DNA of 49,656 nucleotides from an uncultured Sphingomonadaceae bacterium (GTDB taxonomy: Bacteria; Pseudomonadota; Alphaproteobacteria; Sphingomonadales; Sphingomonadaceae). The stretch covers positions 1 to 49,656 of the forward strand of contig CAMYJW010000003.1 in NCBI GenBank assembly GCA_947258815.1, given 5' to 3'. The stretch's first letter is position 1. Each line of letters begins with the position of its first letter. The position numbers and the translations under genes were made by a program. The notes under the pieces are model-generated. The model did not search any database, had not been told where the DNA came from, and worked only from the letters and a program-made list of their open reading frames with translations. Positions 30,893 through 39,835 of this stretch are shown here, piece after piece.

Positions 30893-32110
30893 ATGTCCGG
30901 TCCAGTCCATACTCCGTTTTCAGCGCGCAAGAAGGCGATGGCCTTTGCCAACCAGAGCGCGCCCGGAACGCCAGCAACGCTCAGTTCCAGCGATCTGGTT
31001 GACGTTTCGAATTGCAGTTATGCGCCCAGCGTGCGCACGACGCAGGATCCGCGTTATACCGGCACAATCCATCGTTCCGGCCCGATCCGCATCGGCACAC
31101 TTTACGATATCACGTTCGAATGGCTGATCCATGGCCATGGCGCCGGAACGGTTCCCGCAGCGGACGCATTCTTGCCGGGCCGCATCCTGCAAGCCGTGGG
31201 ATTCACCGAAAACCGTTTTGCCACCGCGATTGCCGCTGAGGCGTTTTCTTCGGGAACCGACAATGCGATGACGCTGGGTGCCACTGCGGTTGGCACGGCT
31301 GACCTTTACAAGGGTCTGGCGCTTAACGTTGACGATATTGCCGCCGCGCCTGCCGGTCTGGCGATGATCTCGGACTATACCGCCGGAAAAGTGGCCACGC
31401 TGGCGCGCACACGCAGCGGTTCCAATGCGACGGGCGATTATTCCATTCCCGCGCAGCTTGCCTACACACTGTCTGCCACGGAACCGGCCAACCCTTCATC
31501 GATCACGATCTGGGAAGGTGACGCCGGTGGTTCCGGTCATCGCCTGAACTTCGTTGACTGCCGCCCGACCGCATTCCGGTTTGAGCTTAACACCGCATCG
31601 CTTGAAGGTGGCGGTGATGGCTATTGCAAAGTTTCCGGCACTTTCCGCGGCACGCTGAGCAGCGAGGCCAACGAAGCATCGCCCGTTGCATCGACTGCCA
31701 TTGCCATTCCACCGTTCAACAGCGGACAGCAGGATATTGCCAACCTTCAGATGGGCGGTTCTTCGGTTATCATCGATCTTGGTGTTCGTTCCGGCTTTCC
31801 GCCGAACCCGAACCAGACAGGCGGTTCCGATCCGGGCCTTGTTGTCGAAACCGAGCGGACCGTTTCCTACACGCTCAACAAGGTGCGGCGCACCGATATC
31901 GATTTCAACGCGCTTGCGCAGGCGCAAAGCCAGCACCCGTCCCAGTTCCTGTGGGGGCTTGCCAGTGGCAATTACTGTGGCGTGATGATCGATGCGCAGC
32001 GCTTTGAAGAACCGACCACGCAGGAAGGCACGGATTTCATCCAGACGCAGGGCAGCGCGTGGATCGACGGCGTTGATCGCGCGATTGCCATCACCTTCCC
32101 GATCTACTGA
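30893..32110 (+). CDS. Major tail tube protein
   Basis: 405 residues, with two beta-rich parts. The start (FSARKKAMAFANQSAPGTPATL, DLVDVSNCSYAPSVRTTQDPRYTGTIHRSG) and LYDITFEWLIHGHGAGT fit the tail tube proteins of long non-contractile tails in this group. The second half (YCKVSGTFRGTLS and later) may be a domain facing outward. It is the most likely structural tube subunit from its place before the tail chaperone and tape measure. Confidence 0.8.
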   Translation: MSGPVHTPFSARKKAMAFANQSAPGTPATLSSSDLVDVSNCSYAPSVRTTQDPRYTGTIHRSGPIRIGTLYDITFEWLIHGHGAGTVPAADAFLPGRILQAVGFTENRFATAIAAEAFSSGTDNAMTLGATAVGTADLYKGLALNVDDIAAAPAGLAMISDYTAGKVATLARTRSGSNATGDYSIPAQLAYTLSATEPANPSSITIWEGDAGGSGHRLNFVDCRPTAFRFELNTASLEGGGDGYCKVSGTFRGTLSSEANEASPVASTAIAIPPFNSGQQDIANLQMGGSSVIIDLGVRSGFPPNPNQTGGSDPGLVVETERTVSYTLNKVRRTDIDFNALAQAQSQHPSQFLWGLASGNYCGVMIDAQRFEEPTTQEGTDFIQTQGSAWIDGVDRAIAITFPIY

Positions 32111-32154
32111 TCGCTTTTTCGCGCGATACTCACCAAACCGAAAGGACCAGAACT

Positions 32155-32916
32155 ATGGCGATTCCCGTCGAATCGTCAGAGGTTCAGGAATTTACACCTG
32201 ACTCTCTGAAAGAAACCATGGGCGACGATGCGCCCGTATTCCGCCTGAAAGCTGCCTCTGAACGCTGTATTCGTCGATTCAGGCAGCTTGTTGCCGACGA
32301 TGGGCTGGAGACGTTCAGCGCGGAGGAATTCAACGCCGAGAAGCTGCGCGCGATCGATCTTTACTGGTCCGATGATGTTGCACAGTCATACAAGGACAAG
32401 CTGAAGGCGATCATCGAGAAGCAGAAGCAGGACATCGACCTGAGCGACGAGGAGGTTGCCTGGGCCGATCAGCTTGATGAAGAGCTTTATGGCAATCATC
32501 GCCCGCTGAACGTGATGCGCCGAAAAGCCGGGGAGTTTCAGCAGTATTCACCCCGCCATACAATTTCCACATATGTGACCGGGTGGAAGGGTCTGGACAC
32601 GGCATTCCGGCTGGACGCTGGCGTGATCCATCCCGAAGCGGTTTCAGCGCTGGAAAACGAGCTGGAGAAGCTGGGCAAGAAGCATACGCCCGGCACCCCT
32701 CACCTGCCGTTCCTTGAACTGTTTGCCGAATGCGGCAAGCGCATCAACATGGACGAGGACGAGGAAAAAAACTCGCCTGCGCCGTCGCAGAATTCTTCCA
32801 GCCCGGAGGCTTCGACGGCGAATGTGAAGACGGATGGAGAGTCTACCGCGGAAAAAGAGCTGGACGCCCGATCTTCTTCACGTTCGAAGCCCAAGAAAAC
32901 CCCGGCAAAAGGGTAA
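32155..32916 (+). CDS. Tail assembly chaperone, zero-frame product (gpG-like)
   Basis: 253 residues. The first 200 residues are helical (VFRLKAASERCIRRFRQLVA, ALENELEKLGKKH, LPFLELFAECGKRINMD) as in tail assembly chaperones that bind the tape measure protein. The part after the slippery site (residues about 207-253) is Ser, Thr and Lys rich without structure, typical of the shorter product. Translation normally ends at 32916; part of the ribosomes should shift at 32766-32772. Confidence 0.8.
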   Translation: MAIPVESSEVQEFTPDSLKETMGDDAPVFRLKAASERCIRRFRQLVADDGLETFSAEEFNAEKLRAIDLYWSDDVAQSYKDKLKAIIEKQKQDIDLSDEEVAWADQLDEELYGNHRPLNVMRRKAGEFQQYSPRHTISTYVTGWKGLDTAFRLDAGVIHPEAVSALENELEKLGKKHTPGTPHLPFLELFAECGKRINMDEDEEKNSPAPSQNSSSPEASTANVKTDGESTAEKELDARSSSRSKPKKTPAKG

Positions 32917-33083
32917 CGCCTGACATGCTCGATCTTGTGCGCCTTTGCCGGATGTGTGAATCCGGGATGGGTTCTCCGACATGGCCGGACGGCGGCGCTA
33001 TCCTCGATCAGCCGGTGAAGCTGGTTCAGGCATTCAACATGATCCGCACGATCTCTCCGTTTTATGAGGCGGACAAACCGTGA
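32155..33083 (+). CDS. Tail assembly chaperone, -1 frameshift product (gpGT-like)
   Basis: 206 residues from the zero frame are joined to 103 residues of the -1 frame. The extension (LACAVAEFFQPGGFDGECEDGWRVY, PIFFTFEAQENPG, DMLDLVRLCRMCESGMG, LVQAFNMIRTISPFYEADKP) is well structured, unlike the zero-frame tail. In lambda the gpGT fusion recruits the tube subunit to the tape measure. It ends as ATGA with the next gene. Confidence 0.78.
32766..32820 (+). other. -1 ribosomal frameshift signal
   Basis: The slippery heptamer A AAA AAC is at 32766-32772 in the right phase (zero-frame codons GAA AAA AAC). Seven nt further on starts a perfect 8-bp GC-rich stem, CGCCGTCG (32780-32787) with CGACGGCG (32813-32820), loop 25 nt. 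The spacing is ideal for a -1 shift. Confidence 0.85.
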
Positions 33084-33796
33084 TCGATGCCAGCCTTGAA
33101 ATTCAGACGCCTTTCGTGGACGAAATTCGCCGTGATTCCATCCAGCGTATCGAGCGCGCGGCGATGGTGGGCACGGACAAGGCTGCCAAGGGCGCACTGG
33201 GCCAGATACGTCTGGAGATGCGTGGCAGGCAGCTTGGCGGCCTTGGTAACGCGCTGGGCATGTTCTCCGATCTGAAAAAGGGGCATGTGTTCCGGCGTGG
33301 CGCGGAAGCCTTTTCCGCATCTGCCGGGATTTATCTGCGCAGCAGAAGCGAGCGCACGATTGGCGCGATCATCTCCTACACCGAAGGCGCAACGATCACC
33401 GCCAGAAATGGCCGTTGGCTGTGGATTGCGACGGATGATGTGCAACGGCTTGTTGGCAGTGGCAGCGAACGCCGCCGACTGACCCCTGCCCTTTGGAAAT
33501 CACGCGGGCTTGATAGCAAGATCGGTCCATTGGTTCCGATCCGGGGTATCAACGGCTTTCCTCTGCTGGTGGTCAAGAATGTTGGCGTCTCGCTGGCCGG
33601 CAAGAAACGCAGCGTCAAAGGGCTGAAGAAGAATGGACAGCCGCGCAAAGGCCAGTTCGCGCGCGAACTGGTTGTCGCGTTCTACGCCATCCCGCGCACG
33701 AGCCGGGAAAAGCGTGTGGACCTGATCCAGATTGCATCGCGGTGGGCCGGAGTGGCCGCCGATTATATCAACGAAGAATTGCGGAAAGGCAGATAA
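33080..33796 (+). CDS. DUF6441-type tail protein
   Basis: 238 residues. The helical start (IRRDSIQRIERAAMVGTDKAAKGALGQIRLEM) and the later SARN-type beta part with PIRGINGFPLLVVKNVG and the basic loop GKKRSVKGLKKNGQPRKG match a family found between the tail chaperone and the tape measure in many sphingomonad and rhizobial phages. It is thought to be a tail completion protein. It overlaps the chaperone frame as ATGA. Confidence 0.75.
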   Translation: MIDASLEIQTPFVDEIRRDSIQRIERAAMVGTDKAAKGALGQIRLEMRGRQLGGLGNALGMFSDLKKGHVFRRGAEAFSASAGIYLRSRSERTIGAIISYTEGATITARNGRWLWIATDDVQRLVGSGSERRRLTPALWKSRGLDSKIGPLVPIRGINGFPLLVVKNVGVSLAGKKRSVKGLKKNGQPRKGQFARELVVAFYAIPRTSREKRVDLIQIASRWAGVAADYINEELRKGR

Positions 33797-33797
33797 A

Positions 33798-36590
33798 ATG
33801 GCGCGTAGCTCTATCCTGCCTGTCATCATCAAGGGCGAATACGCGGCCAATGGTGCGTTTCAGCAATTGGTGCAGGACGCCCGGCAATCCGGCGATCAGG
33901 CCAAACGCGAGTTTGAGGCCAATTTCGATGAGATTGGCAGGACGGCACGGCAGGCGCTGAGTATTCCGCGCAATCAGGCCGGTGCGCTGAACCTTGGCGC
34001 GGAACAATACCGCGAAGCCGCGCGCGATGCGGAAGCCTATGCCATTGCATTGCGCGAAGTTACGCAGGCGGCTGTTGCCGAGGCGGCTGCTGTTGGCGAT
34101 ACCAGTGAGGGCACGCGACGGTTCATTCAGGCATCGCGCGCCGCGACGACACAGGCCGAAATAGAATCGCGTGAACTGAATCAGCAAGCGACGATCCATG
34201 AGAAACTGCAAGCCCAACTCGACCAGACCAAAAGCGCCACCGAACGCCTTGTAACGGCGCAAAGGGCAGGAACGACTGCGCGCGGCTCTGTGGTGAACTC
34301 AGCCCGCGCAGAACGCACGGCCTTTGTCCAGCTTGGCCAGCAAATGCAGGACGTGACCGTCCAGGCGCAGATGGGCACAAATGCCTTCACTATCTTTGCA
34401 CAGCAGGTTCCTCAGGCCGCGTTCGCGTTGTCCGGATTGGAGCGTAGCGCGAACAAGACGAAGGCGCGTATCGGCGCTTTGGCAACATTCATGTCTGGCC
34501 CATGGGGCGCGGCGATATTTGCCGCGACGGCGATTCTGGGTCCGCTCATCTACAGGATGATTGACACCGGTGATGCGGCTGATGATGCGAAAGATAAAGT
34601 CTACGATTTTGCTGACGGACTTCATGTTCTTGAATTGAGCGCTGAAGAAACGACAAATGCAATGGGTCAGCTTGTTACCGAGATGCGCAACGCCATCGCG
34701 GTTCAGGGGGACTTCCTAAATCAGAAAGCGTTGATTGCAGGATCTGCTGTAAATGATCTTGAGAGCAGAATAGGATCTCGTAGCGCAGAAATTGCCAAAC
34801 TGAGTAAGACTGAAGGTGGTGTTCCCAGTATAGCCGAGCTTATCGGCGTTGACCCGACTTCAAACCGGCTTGCTGAACTTCGTGCAGAGCAAAAAGCGGA
34901 CAGAAAGTCTTTGCAACTCGCGCGGCAAGCTCAAGCTAATTCCGAAATTGCGGTAACTCAAAGCCGTGTGAACGAAAGCCTTGATGCCGGGGCGGCGGCA
35001 ACTGGAAAATACAATCGCGCCATTGGCAAACTCAATGAGAATCGACGGAAATCGATTTCCGACCCCATCGGAGCGCAAACCAGCGGAATTTTTATTGGTG
35101 AATCTGAGTATGAGGCGGAATTTCGTCGCCTGACAAAAATCCGTGATGCGGAACAAGACGCTGCACGCAAGCGATCCAAAAAAGACAGCAGTTCGAAAGC
35201 GGATCGCACGGCGGAACGCGCTGCCCGCGCTGCCTACCAACTCTCGGAATTCTCCGCCGATACCAGTGACCGAATTGAGCGCATGCGGCAGAGCTTTGAA
35301 GATACGCCACCTGCGATTGCGCGGGCGAACGATGCGATGGCCCGGCTGGCCGATTTGTCCAGCGATGTGGACGAGAAGATGCGCCGGGGCCTTGATCCCA
35401 AAATTGCGGCAAATCTGAAAGCCGAGATAGCAAGCCTTGAGCCTGTCATCCGTGCATCGGTGAATGAGCCGTTCGACGACATGATCGAAGCCGCGGGTGA
35501 GCGCGCGGCGATCGATGAGCTGCTTATCCAGGGCCGTGAGATCGAAGCTGAAGTGCTGGCCCGGACGCTTGATCTGATTGAGGCAAAAGGCTCAGCATCT
35601 GAAGCGCAAGTAGCAACCATTCACGATATCGTTGTTCAGGAACGCCTGCGCAGCAATGAACTGGAAAAGCAGAACGAACTGCGTCAGCGCGAAGTGCGCC
35701 TGATCGAATCGACGCGCGACAATATCCGGGAAACAATGTCCGACCTTGCGCGCGGCGGCGGTGTTGGCGCGATTGGAAGACTGTTCAAACGCCAGTTCGA
35801 TCTGGTGATAGAGAACCAGCTCGACAATCTGTTTGAAGGTATCTTCGGCGACTTCTTCCGCAACGAAAAAGACAAGGCGCTTGGCTTCGATAAAGTGAAG
35901 GAGGCCAGCGGCAGGCAGGTAGAAACGATAAACCGCACGATCCGGGCGCTTGAGGATTTTCAGTATAGTGTTTCGCAAGCAGCGACTGCGGCGAACGATA
36001 ACAGCCTGGGCGTGGTGGGTGCTGATGGCGCTGTAACCGTAAGTGCGCCTTTCAATCTTGAAGCCGCGTTCGACAAGACGTTTGGAGCCGGCAGCGGCGC
36101 ATCCCGCACACTGACCCCCAACGAATTTCTTGGCACGCTGGTTGGAAAAGTTGCCGATGTGTTTGTGGACAAGACCACCGCGAAGAAAATCGGTGAAGGT
36201 ATTTCCGAGGGCCTGAGTGGTGGGCAAGGCGCTGGATATGGCGTGTTGGCAGGCGGCCTTGCATTCGGTGAGAGCGGTAGCCCGCTGTTTTCCGCACTTG
36301 GTGGAAAGATTGGCGAGAAACTGCTCACCGAGCCGTTGAAGAAGGGGCTGGAGTCCGTAACCACAGGGCTTGGCAAAATTGCCGGACCTCTTGCCGGTAT
36401 TGCCGGTGGACTGATTGGCGGTCTGCTTGGTGGTGCGCTGAGTTCCACCAAGCGCGCATCTTCAACCATCGGCGTTGGCGCGGACGGGACGCTGCAAGTC
36501 GTATCGACGCGCGGCAACAGTTCAAGCCGCAAGAAAGCCAGCACGGGCGCGGCTGGCGAAGCGCTGGACACTCTGGACAGGATCGCCTAA
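33798..36590 (+). CDS. Tape measure protein, N-terminal part ended by an in-frame TAA
   Basis: 930 residues from MARSSILPVIIKGEY. It is long, helical and rich in Ala, Gln and Arg, with a hydrophobic segment near residues 230-255 (MSGPWGAAIFAATAILGPLI) and a Gly-rich hydrophobic stretch near 858-880 (IAGPLAGIAGGLIGGLLGG), both typical of tape measure proteins that set tail length and pass DNA through the membrane. The reading frame stops at TAA 36588-36590, yet the same frame goes on for 310 more codons with matching sequence. A CAA to TAA change would explain it. Confidence 0.85.
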   Translation: MARSSILPVIIKGEYAANGAFQQLVQDARQSGDQAKREFEANFDEIGRTARQALSIPRNQAGALNLGAEQYREAARDAEAYAIALREVTQAAVAEAAAVGDTSEGTRRFIQASRAATTQAEIESRELNQQATIHEKLQAQLDQTKSATERLVTAQRAGTTARGSVVNSARAERTAFVQLGQQMQDVTVQAQMGTNAFTIFAQQVPQAAFALSGLERSANKTKARIGALATFMSGPWGAAIFAATAILGPLIYRMIDTGDAADDAKDKVYDFADGLHVLELSAEETTNAMGQLVTEMRNAIAVQGDFLNQKALIAGSAVNDLESRIGSRSAEIAKLSKTEGGVPSIAELIGVDPTSNRLAELRAEQKADRKSLQLARQAQANSEIAVTQSRVNESLDAGAAATGKYNRAIGKLNENRRKSISDPIGAQTSGIFIGESEYEAEFRRLTKIRDAEQDAARKRSKKDSSSKADRTAERAARAAYQLSEFSADTSDRIERMRQSFEDTPPAIARANDAMARLADLSSDVDEKMRRGLDPKIAANLKAEIASLEPVIRASVNEPFDDMIEAAGERAAIDELLIQGREIEAEVLARTLDLIEAKGSASEAQVATIHDIVVQERLRSNELEKQNELRQREVRLIESTRDNIRETMSDLARGGGVGAIGRLFKRQFDLVIENQLDNLFEGIFGDFFRNEKDKALGFDKVKEASGRQVETINRTIRALEDFQYSVSQAATAANDNSLGVVGADGAVTVSAPFNLEAAFDKTFGAGSGASRTLTPNEFLGTLVGKVADVFVDKTTAKKIGEGISEGLSGGQGAGYGVLAGGLAFGESGSPLFSALGGKIGEKLLTEPLKKGLESVTTGLGKIAGPLAGIAGGLIGGLLGGALSSTKRASSTIGVGADGTLQVVSTRGNSSSRKKASTGAAGEALDTLDRIA

Positions 36591-37523
36591 GCGCTGGGCG
36601 CCGATATCGATGCCAGTCGCGGTTCGGTTTCCATCGGTGTGCGCAAAAGCAACTATCGCGTCGATCCGACCGGCTCCGGCCAGACCAAGACCAAACGCGG
36701 CGCAATCGACTTTGGCGAGGATGCCGAAGCAGCAATCCGCTTTGCCACGCTTGACCTGATCAAGGACGGCGTTTTGCAGGGACTGCGCGATTCAACGCAG
36801 CGGCTTCTCAGGCAATCCGAGGATCTGGATACCGCCATTCAGAAAGCGCTGGACTTTGAAGCTGTGTTCATCCGCCTCAAGACATTCAAGGATCCGGTTG
36901 GCGCGGCAATCGATGGCGTTGACAAGGAATTCACCCGCCTGATCAAACTGTTCAAGGAAGCCGGTGCCAGCGCTCAGGAATTTGCCGATCTGGAAGAACT
37001 GTATGGCCTTGAGCGCGCCGAGGCGATCGAAAGCGCCACCGATGCCATGACAGGCGCTCTGCGGAGCCTGATCGACGATCTGGAGGTTGGAGACAATGGC
37101 CTTTCGCTGCGCGCACGGCTGGCCAATGCGCAGGCGATCTATAACCCGCTGGCGAGTTCAATCCGCGCCGGAAATACGGTGGATTACGATGCATTCTCCG
37201 ATGCGGCGCGCACCGTTCTGGATATCTCCCGCGAGATATATGGCAGCCAGAAGCAATACTTCGACACGTTCAACGAAGTTCTGGGCTTGTCCAAAAGTGC
37301 CCTTGCCGAGCAGGAAGGCATTATTTCGATTGCCGATGGCGCATCGACGCCCTTCTCATCGGTTGACACCGTGCCGGTTGTCGATGCGGTGAACGAGCAG
37401 ACGCAGGCAATCTACGGCCAGTTCGTGACGAACAATCAGTATCTCCAACAGATCCTTGCCGCGATCCAGGCGGGTGGAACACTGCCTTTGGCTTCAACCG
37501 GAACCGGCGGCAACAATTTCTAA
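36591..37523 (+). pseudogene. Tape measure protein, C-terminal part after the stop codon
   Basis: 310 residues open in the same frame directly after the TAA (ALGADIDASRGSVSIGVRK, GQTKTKRGAIDFGEDAEAAIRF, DFEAVFIRLKTFKDPVGAAID, EFTRLIKLFKEAGASAQEFADLEELYG). The content is normal tape-measure C-terminus and shows no further decay. It could be reached by stop readthrough, or by a new start such as the GTG at 36639; no good ribosome site is seen there. Confidence 0.8.
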
Positions 37524-37525
37524 GC

Positions 37526-37543
37526 GCCGGGGGTTTTCCCGGC
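37526..37543 (+). terminator. Hairpin after the tape measure gene
   Basis: GCCGGG and CCCGGC pair around a GGTTTT loop directly after the stop codon. No T run follows, so this is a weak or partial terminator, or an mRNA-end structure before the tail spike. Confidence 0.4.
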
Positions 37544-37592
37544 ATTCTCAAAACCCTGAAAAACTGAAAATAAAAAGGAGGCAAGTCAGCCA

Positions 37593-39689
37593 ATGCCTGA
37601 TAGTAAAATCAGCGAGCTTTCCAGCTATGGCGACAGCGATAACACCGGCGATCTGCCTTATGAAATTGATGACGAAACCTACCGGCTGACGCCCGGGCAG
37701 CTTCTGACGCTGGAGGGGGTGGAATCTGGCGCGACACAAAACGATACTGACGCAAACCTGAAAAACAGAGCTAACCACACAGGTTCGCAGGCCGTTTCTA
37801 CCGTGTCCGGGCTTCAGGCTGCACTGGATGACAAGCAACCTTTGAATGCCGCACTTACTGGAACGACCGCCAGTTTTACCACGGCTCAAGAGAGTAAGCT
37901 GGCGGGCATCGAAGCTGGCGCGGACGTAACAGACGCTACCAATGTCGCCGCCGCTGGGGCGCTGATGCTGACAGGCGGCACTCTATCCGGCGCTGTGACT
38001 TTTGAGTCCTCGTTTATTCAGGCAGATGGCAATGTTGGCTTTGGTCAGGCCAACCCCCAAGAAAAAGCGCACATCACCGCCGAAGATGCCACTCTGCTTA
38101 TCAACAACGCGACCGGCAACGCGGGAACGGTCGGCATCAAGTTGTCGCACAGCCAAAACGGAGTGTCTCAAAACAAGGTTGGCATTTTCTCTGTGGCGGA
38201 TGGCAGTGGTTGGGGACGAAGTGCCCTACACATCTGCCTAAGCAGCGCGGGTGACGCAAGTGATGCGACTGTTGATGATGCAGTCGTGTCGTTCGCGAAC
38301 AATGGCAACGCGACTTTCACCGGAAACCTTGATTTTGCGAATAACTGGTATCGAGACATTCGCTTACATGGGGCCGTTTGCGACAGCGGCACGACCGACG
38401 ACAGCGCAGCGATCGCCGCAGCAATCGCCGCTGGTTACAAAAACATCTACTTACCAGATGGAACGACCATTCAGGCCGGAACACTGACGATCACCGGCCA
38501 GAACGGTGTTACTCTCTATGGCGATGGTATTCACGCCACGAAGGTTTACGTCAAAGGCACAACCGGCGACGTAATCACGTTTTCCAACTGCCAGCACTCT
38601 GGCGTCGAAAAGCTCAGCTTTGAGTATGTCTCAGAGCCAACTAGCGGTTGGGTTATCAAGTTCACGAACAACTGCTTCACGCCATTCGCGCGCATCCGTT
38701 GCGACTATCACTATAATGGAATTTGGGTCGAAGGGGCGAGCGAGTCTGATATCAAGTTGATCGCTCGTTACGGCTTCGGTCCGTATATCGGTTTGCGCTA
38801 CGGCGGCGGCAGTTCCTATTCCTGCTACGGGGCGGACCTGAATTATGAAGGCGACAATCCCGCGCCTGTGGCGGTGACAACCTATAAGGCTTACGCAGGC
38901 AGCACGGCGTTCACTCTTGGGCAGGTGACACACGTCAATTCAAAGATTTACGTTTGCACGCAAGCTGGAACGACCGGCTCGGCCAGCGCACCCTCTACGA
39001 CATCAGGGAACCGTTTCCTGACCGACATTACGGACGGCACTGTGAAGTGGCGCTTCATGGCCGACAGCTCTGCTGTCCATGTCGTGATGGACAGCTTCGC
39101 CTATTCCCTGCGCGTGCGAAAGTCTCACGCGCTTAACGCTGGTTATGCGTTCATAATGCAGGACACGCAGAATACCGGCTCGTCGGCTCCCAAGTGGGCT
39201 TATCTCGGCCTCGAAGCGGACCACAGTCTATTCGCAGGCATTCAGTGCAAGGCCGGGCAAGGTGTCTATATCAACGACAACGCATGGATAGGTTCATGTA
39301 TGAGCGGCAACGGCCTCGCATGTTTCGATGCGTTTGAAGGCGAACTTACAGTCGCACCAACTGTGCGCGTATTCGGGAACGCAGAACATGGCGCACTTCT
39401 GAACGTTGGCCAGAATTACGATATTCAGGGCCTGTTTAGCGGCAACTCGCAGAAATCAACTGGCACGTATAACGGGATCACCACTGGCTCAGGCGTGACG
39501 GATTTCATGATTCGCGCGACCTGCGGCAAGTCGATAGATGGTGGGGCTACGCAGGGCTACGGCATCTCGCTCGGTGCCTCAAACAACAATTATAGCATCG
39601 TCGGCTGTAACCTTACCGGGAATGCGACGGGAGGTCTTAACGGCCACTCTGCCTCATCGACCAAAGTCGCTGCGAATAATCTGACATGA
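37593..39689 (+). CDS. Tail spike with beta-helix domain
   Basis: 698 residues. The N-terminal part (residues about 1-120) is a fibre-like region with the ...SKLAGIEAGADVTDATNVAAAG phrase common in phage fibres. The middle and end carry a right-handed beta-helix of the pectate-lyase-3 type, starting at DDSAAIAAAIAAGYKNIYLPDGTTI. A small carbohydrate-binding-like insert sits near residues 425-475 (FTLGQVTHVNSKIYVCTQAG). It probably binds and cuts a surface polysaccharide of the host. The AAGGAGGC ribosome site is strong. Codon use is more AT-rich than in the flanking tail genes, so recent exchange is possible. Confidence 0.78.
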   Translation: MPDSKISELSSYGDSDNTGDLPYEIDDETYRLTPGQLLTLEGVESGATQNDTDANLKNRANHTGSQAVSTVSGLQAALDDKQPLNAALTGTTASFTTAQESKLAGIEAGADVTDATNVAAAGALMLTGGTLSGAVTFESSFIQADGNVGFGQANPQEKAHITAEDATLLINNATGNAGTVGIKLSHSQNGVSQNKVGIFSVADGSGWGRSALHICLSSAGDASDATVDDAVVSFANNGNATFTGNLDFANNWYRDIRLHGAVCDSGTTDDSAAIAAAIAAGYKNIYLPDGTTIQAGTLTITGQNGVTLYGDGIHATKVYVKGTTGDVITFSNCQHSGVEKLSFEYVSEPTSGWVIKFTNNCFTPFARIRCDYHYNGIWVEGASESDIKLIARYGFGPYIGLRYGGGSSYSCYGADLNYEGDNPAPVAVTTYKAYAGSTAFTLGQVTHVNSKIYVCTQAGTTGSASAPSTTSGNRFLTDITDGTVKWRFMADSSAVHVVMDSFAYSLRVRKSHALNAGYAFIMQDTQNTGSSAPKWAYLGLEADHSLFAGIQCKAGQGVYINDNAWIGSCMSGNGLACFDAFEGELTVAPTVRVFGNAEHGALLNVGQNYDIQGLFSGNSQKSTGTYNGITTGSGVTDFMIRATCGKSIDGGATQGYGISLGASNNNYSIVGCNLTGNATGGLNGHSASSTKVAANNLT

Positions 39690-39835
39690 TAAAGACCGGC
39701 GACACCGTGACCCTGCGCGACGAGCCGGGCTGCATCATCCCGGCGGGCCGCTACGTTGTGAGCAAGGTCAACCCTGACAGCTCGTTTCACGTAGGCGGCA
39801 ATACGGCAGTCTGGCCAAGGCGAGTAGTCAAATGA
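39686..39835 (+). CDS. Small protein after the tail spike
   Basis: 49 residues (MIKTGDTVTLRDEPGCIIPA and on), a small SH3-like beta barrel pattern. It has ATGA overlaps with the spike and the hub-like gene. It may be an accessory of the spike. Confidence 0.6.
   Translation: MIKTGDTVTLRDEPGCIIPAGRYVVSKVNPDSSFHVGGNTAVWPRRVVK

Noticed and set aside
32730..33083. Separate gene overlapping the chaperone with its own ATG
   Set aside because: The sequence before the slippery site in this frame is not protein-like; the frameshift fusion explains it better.
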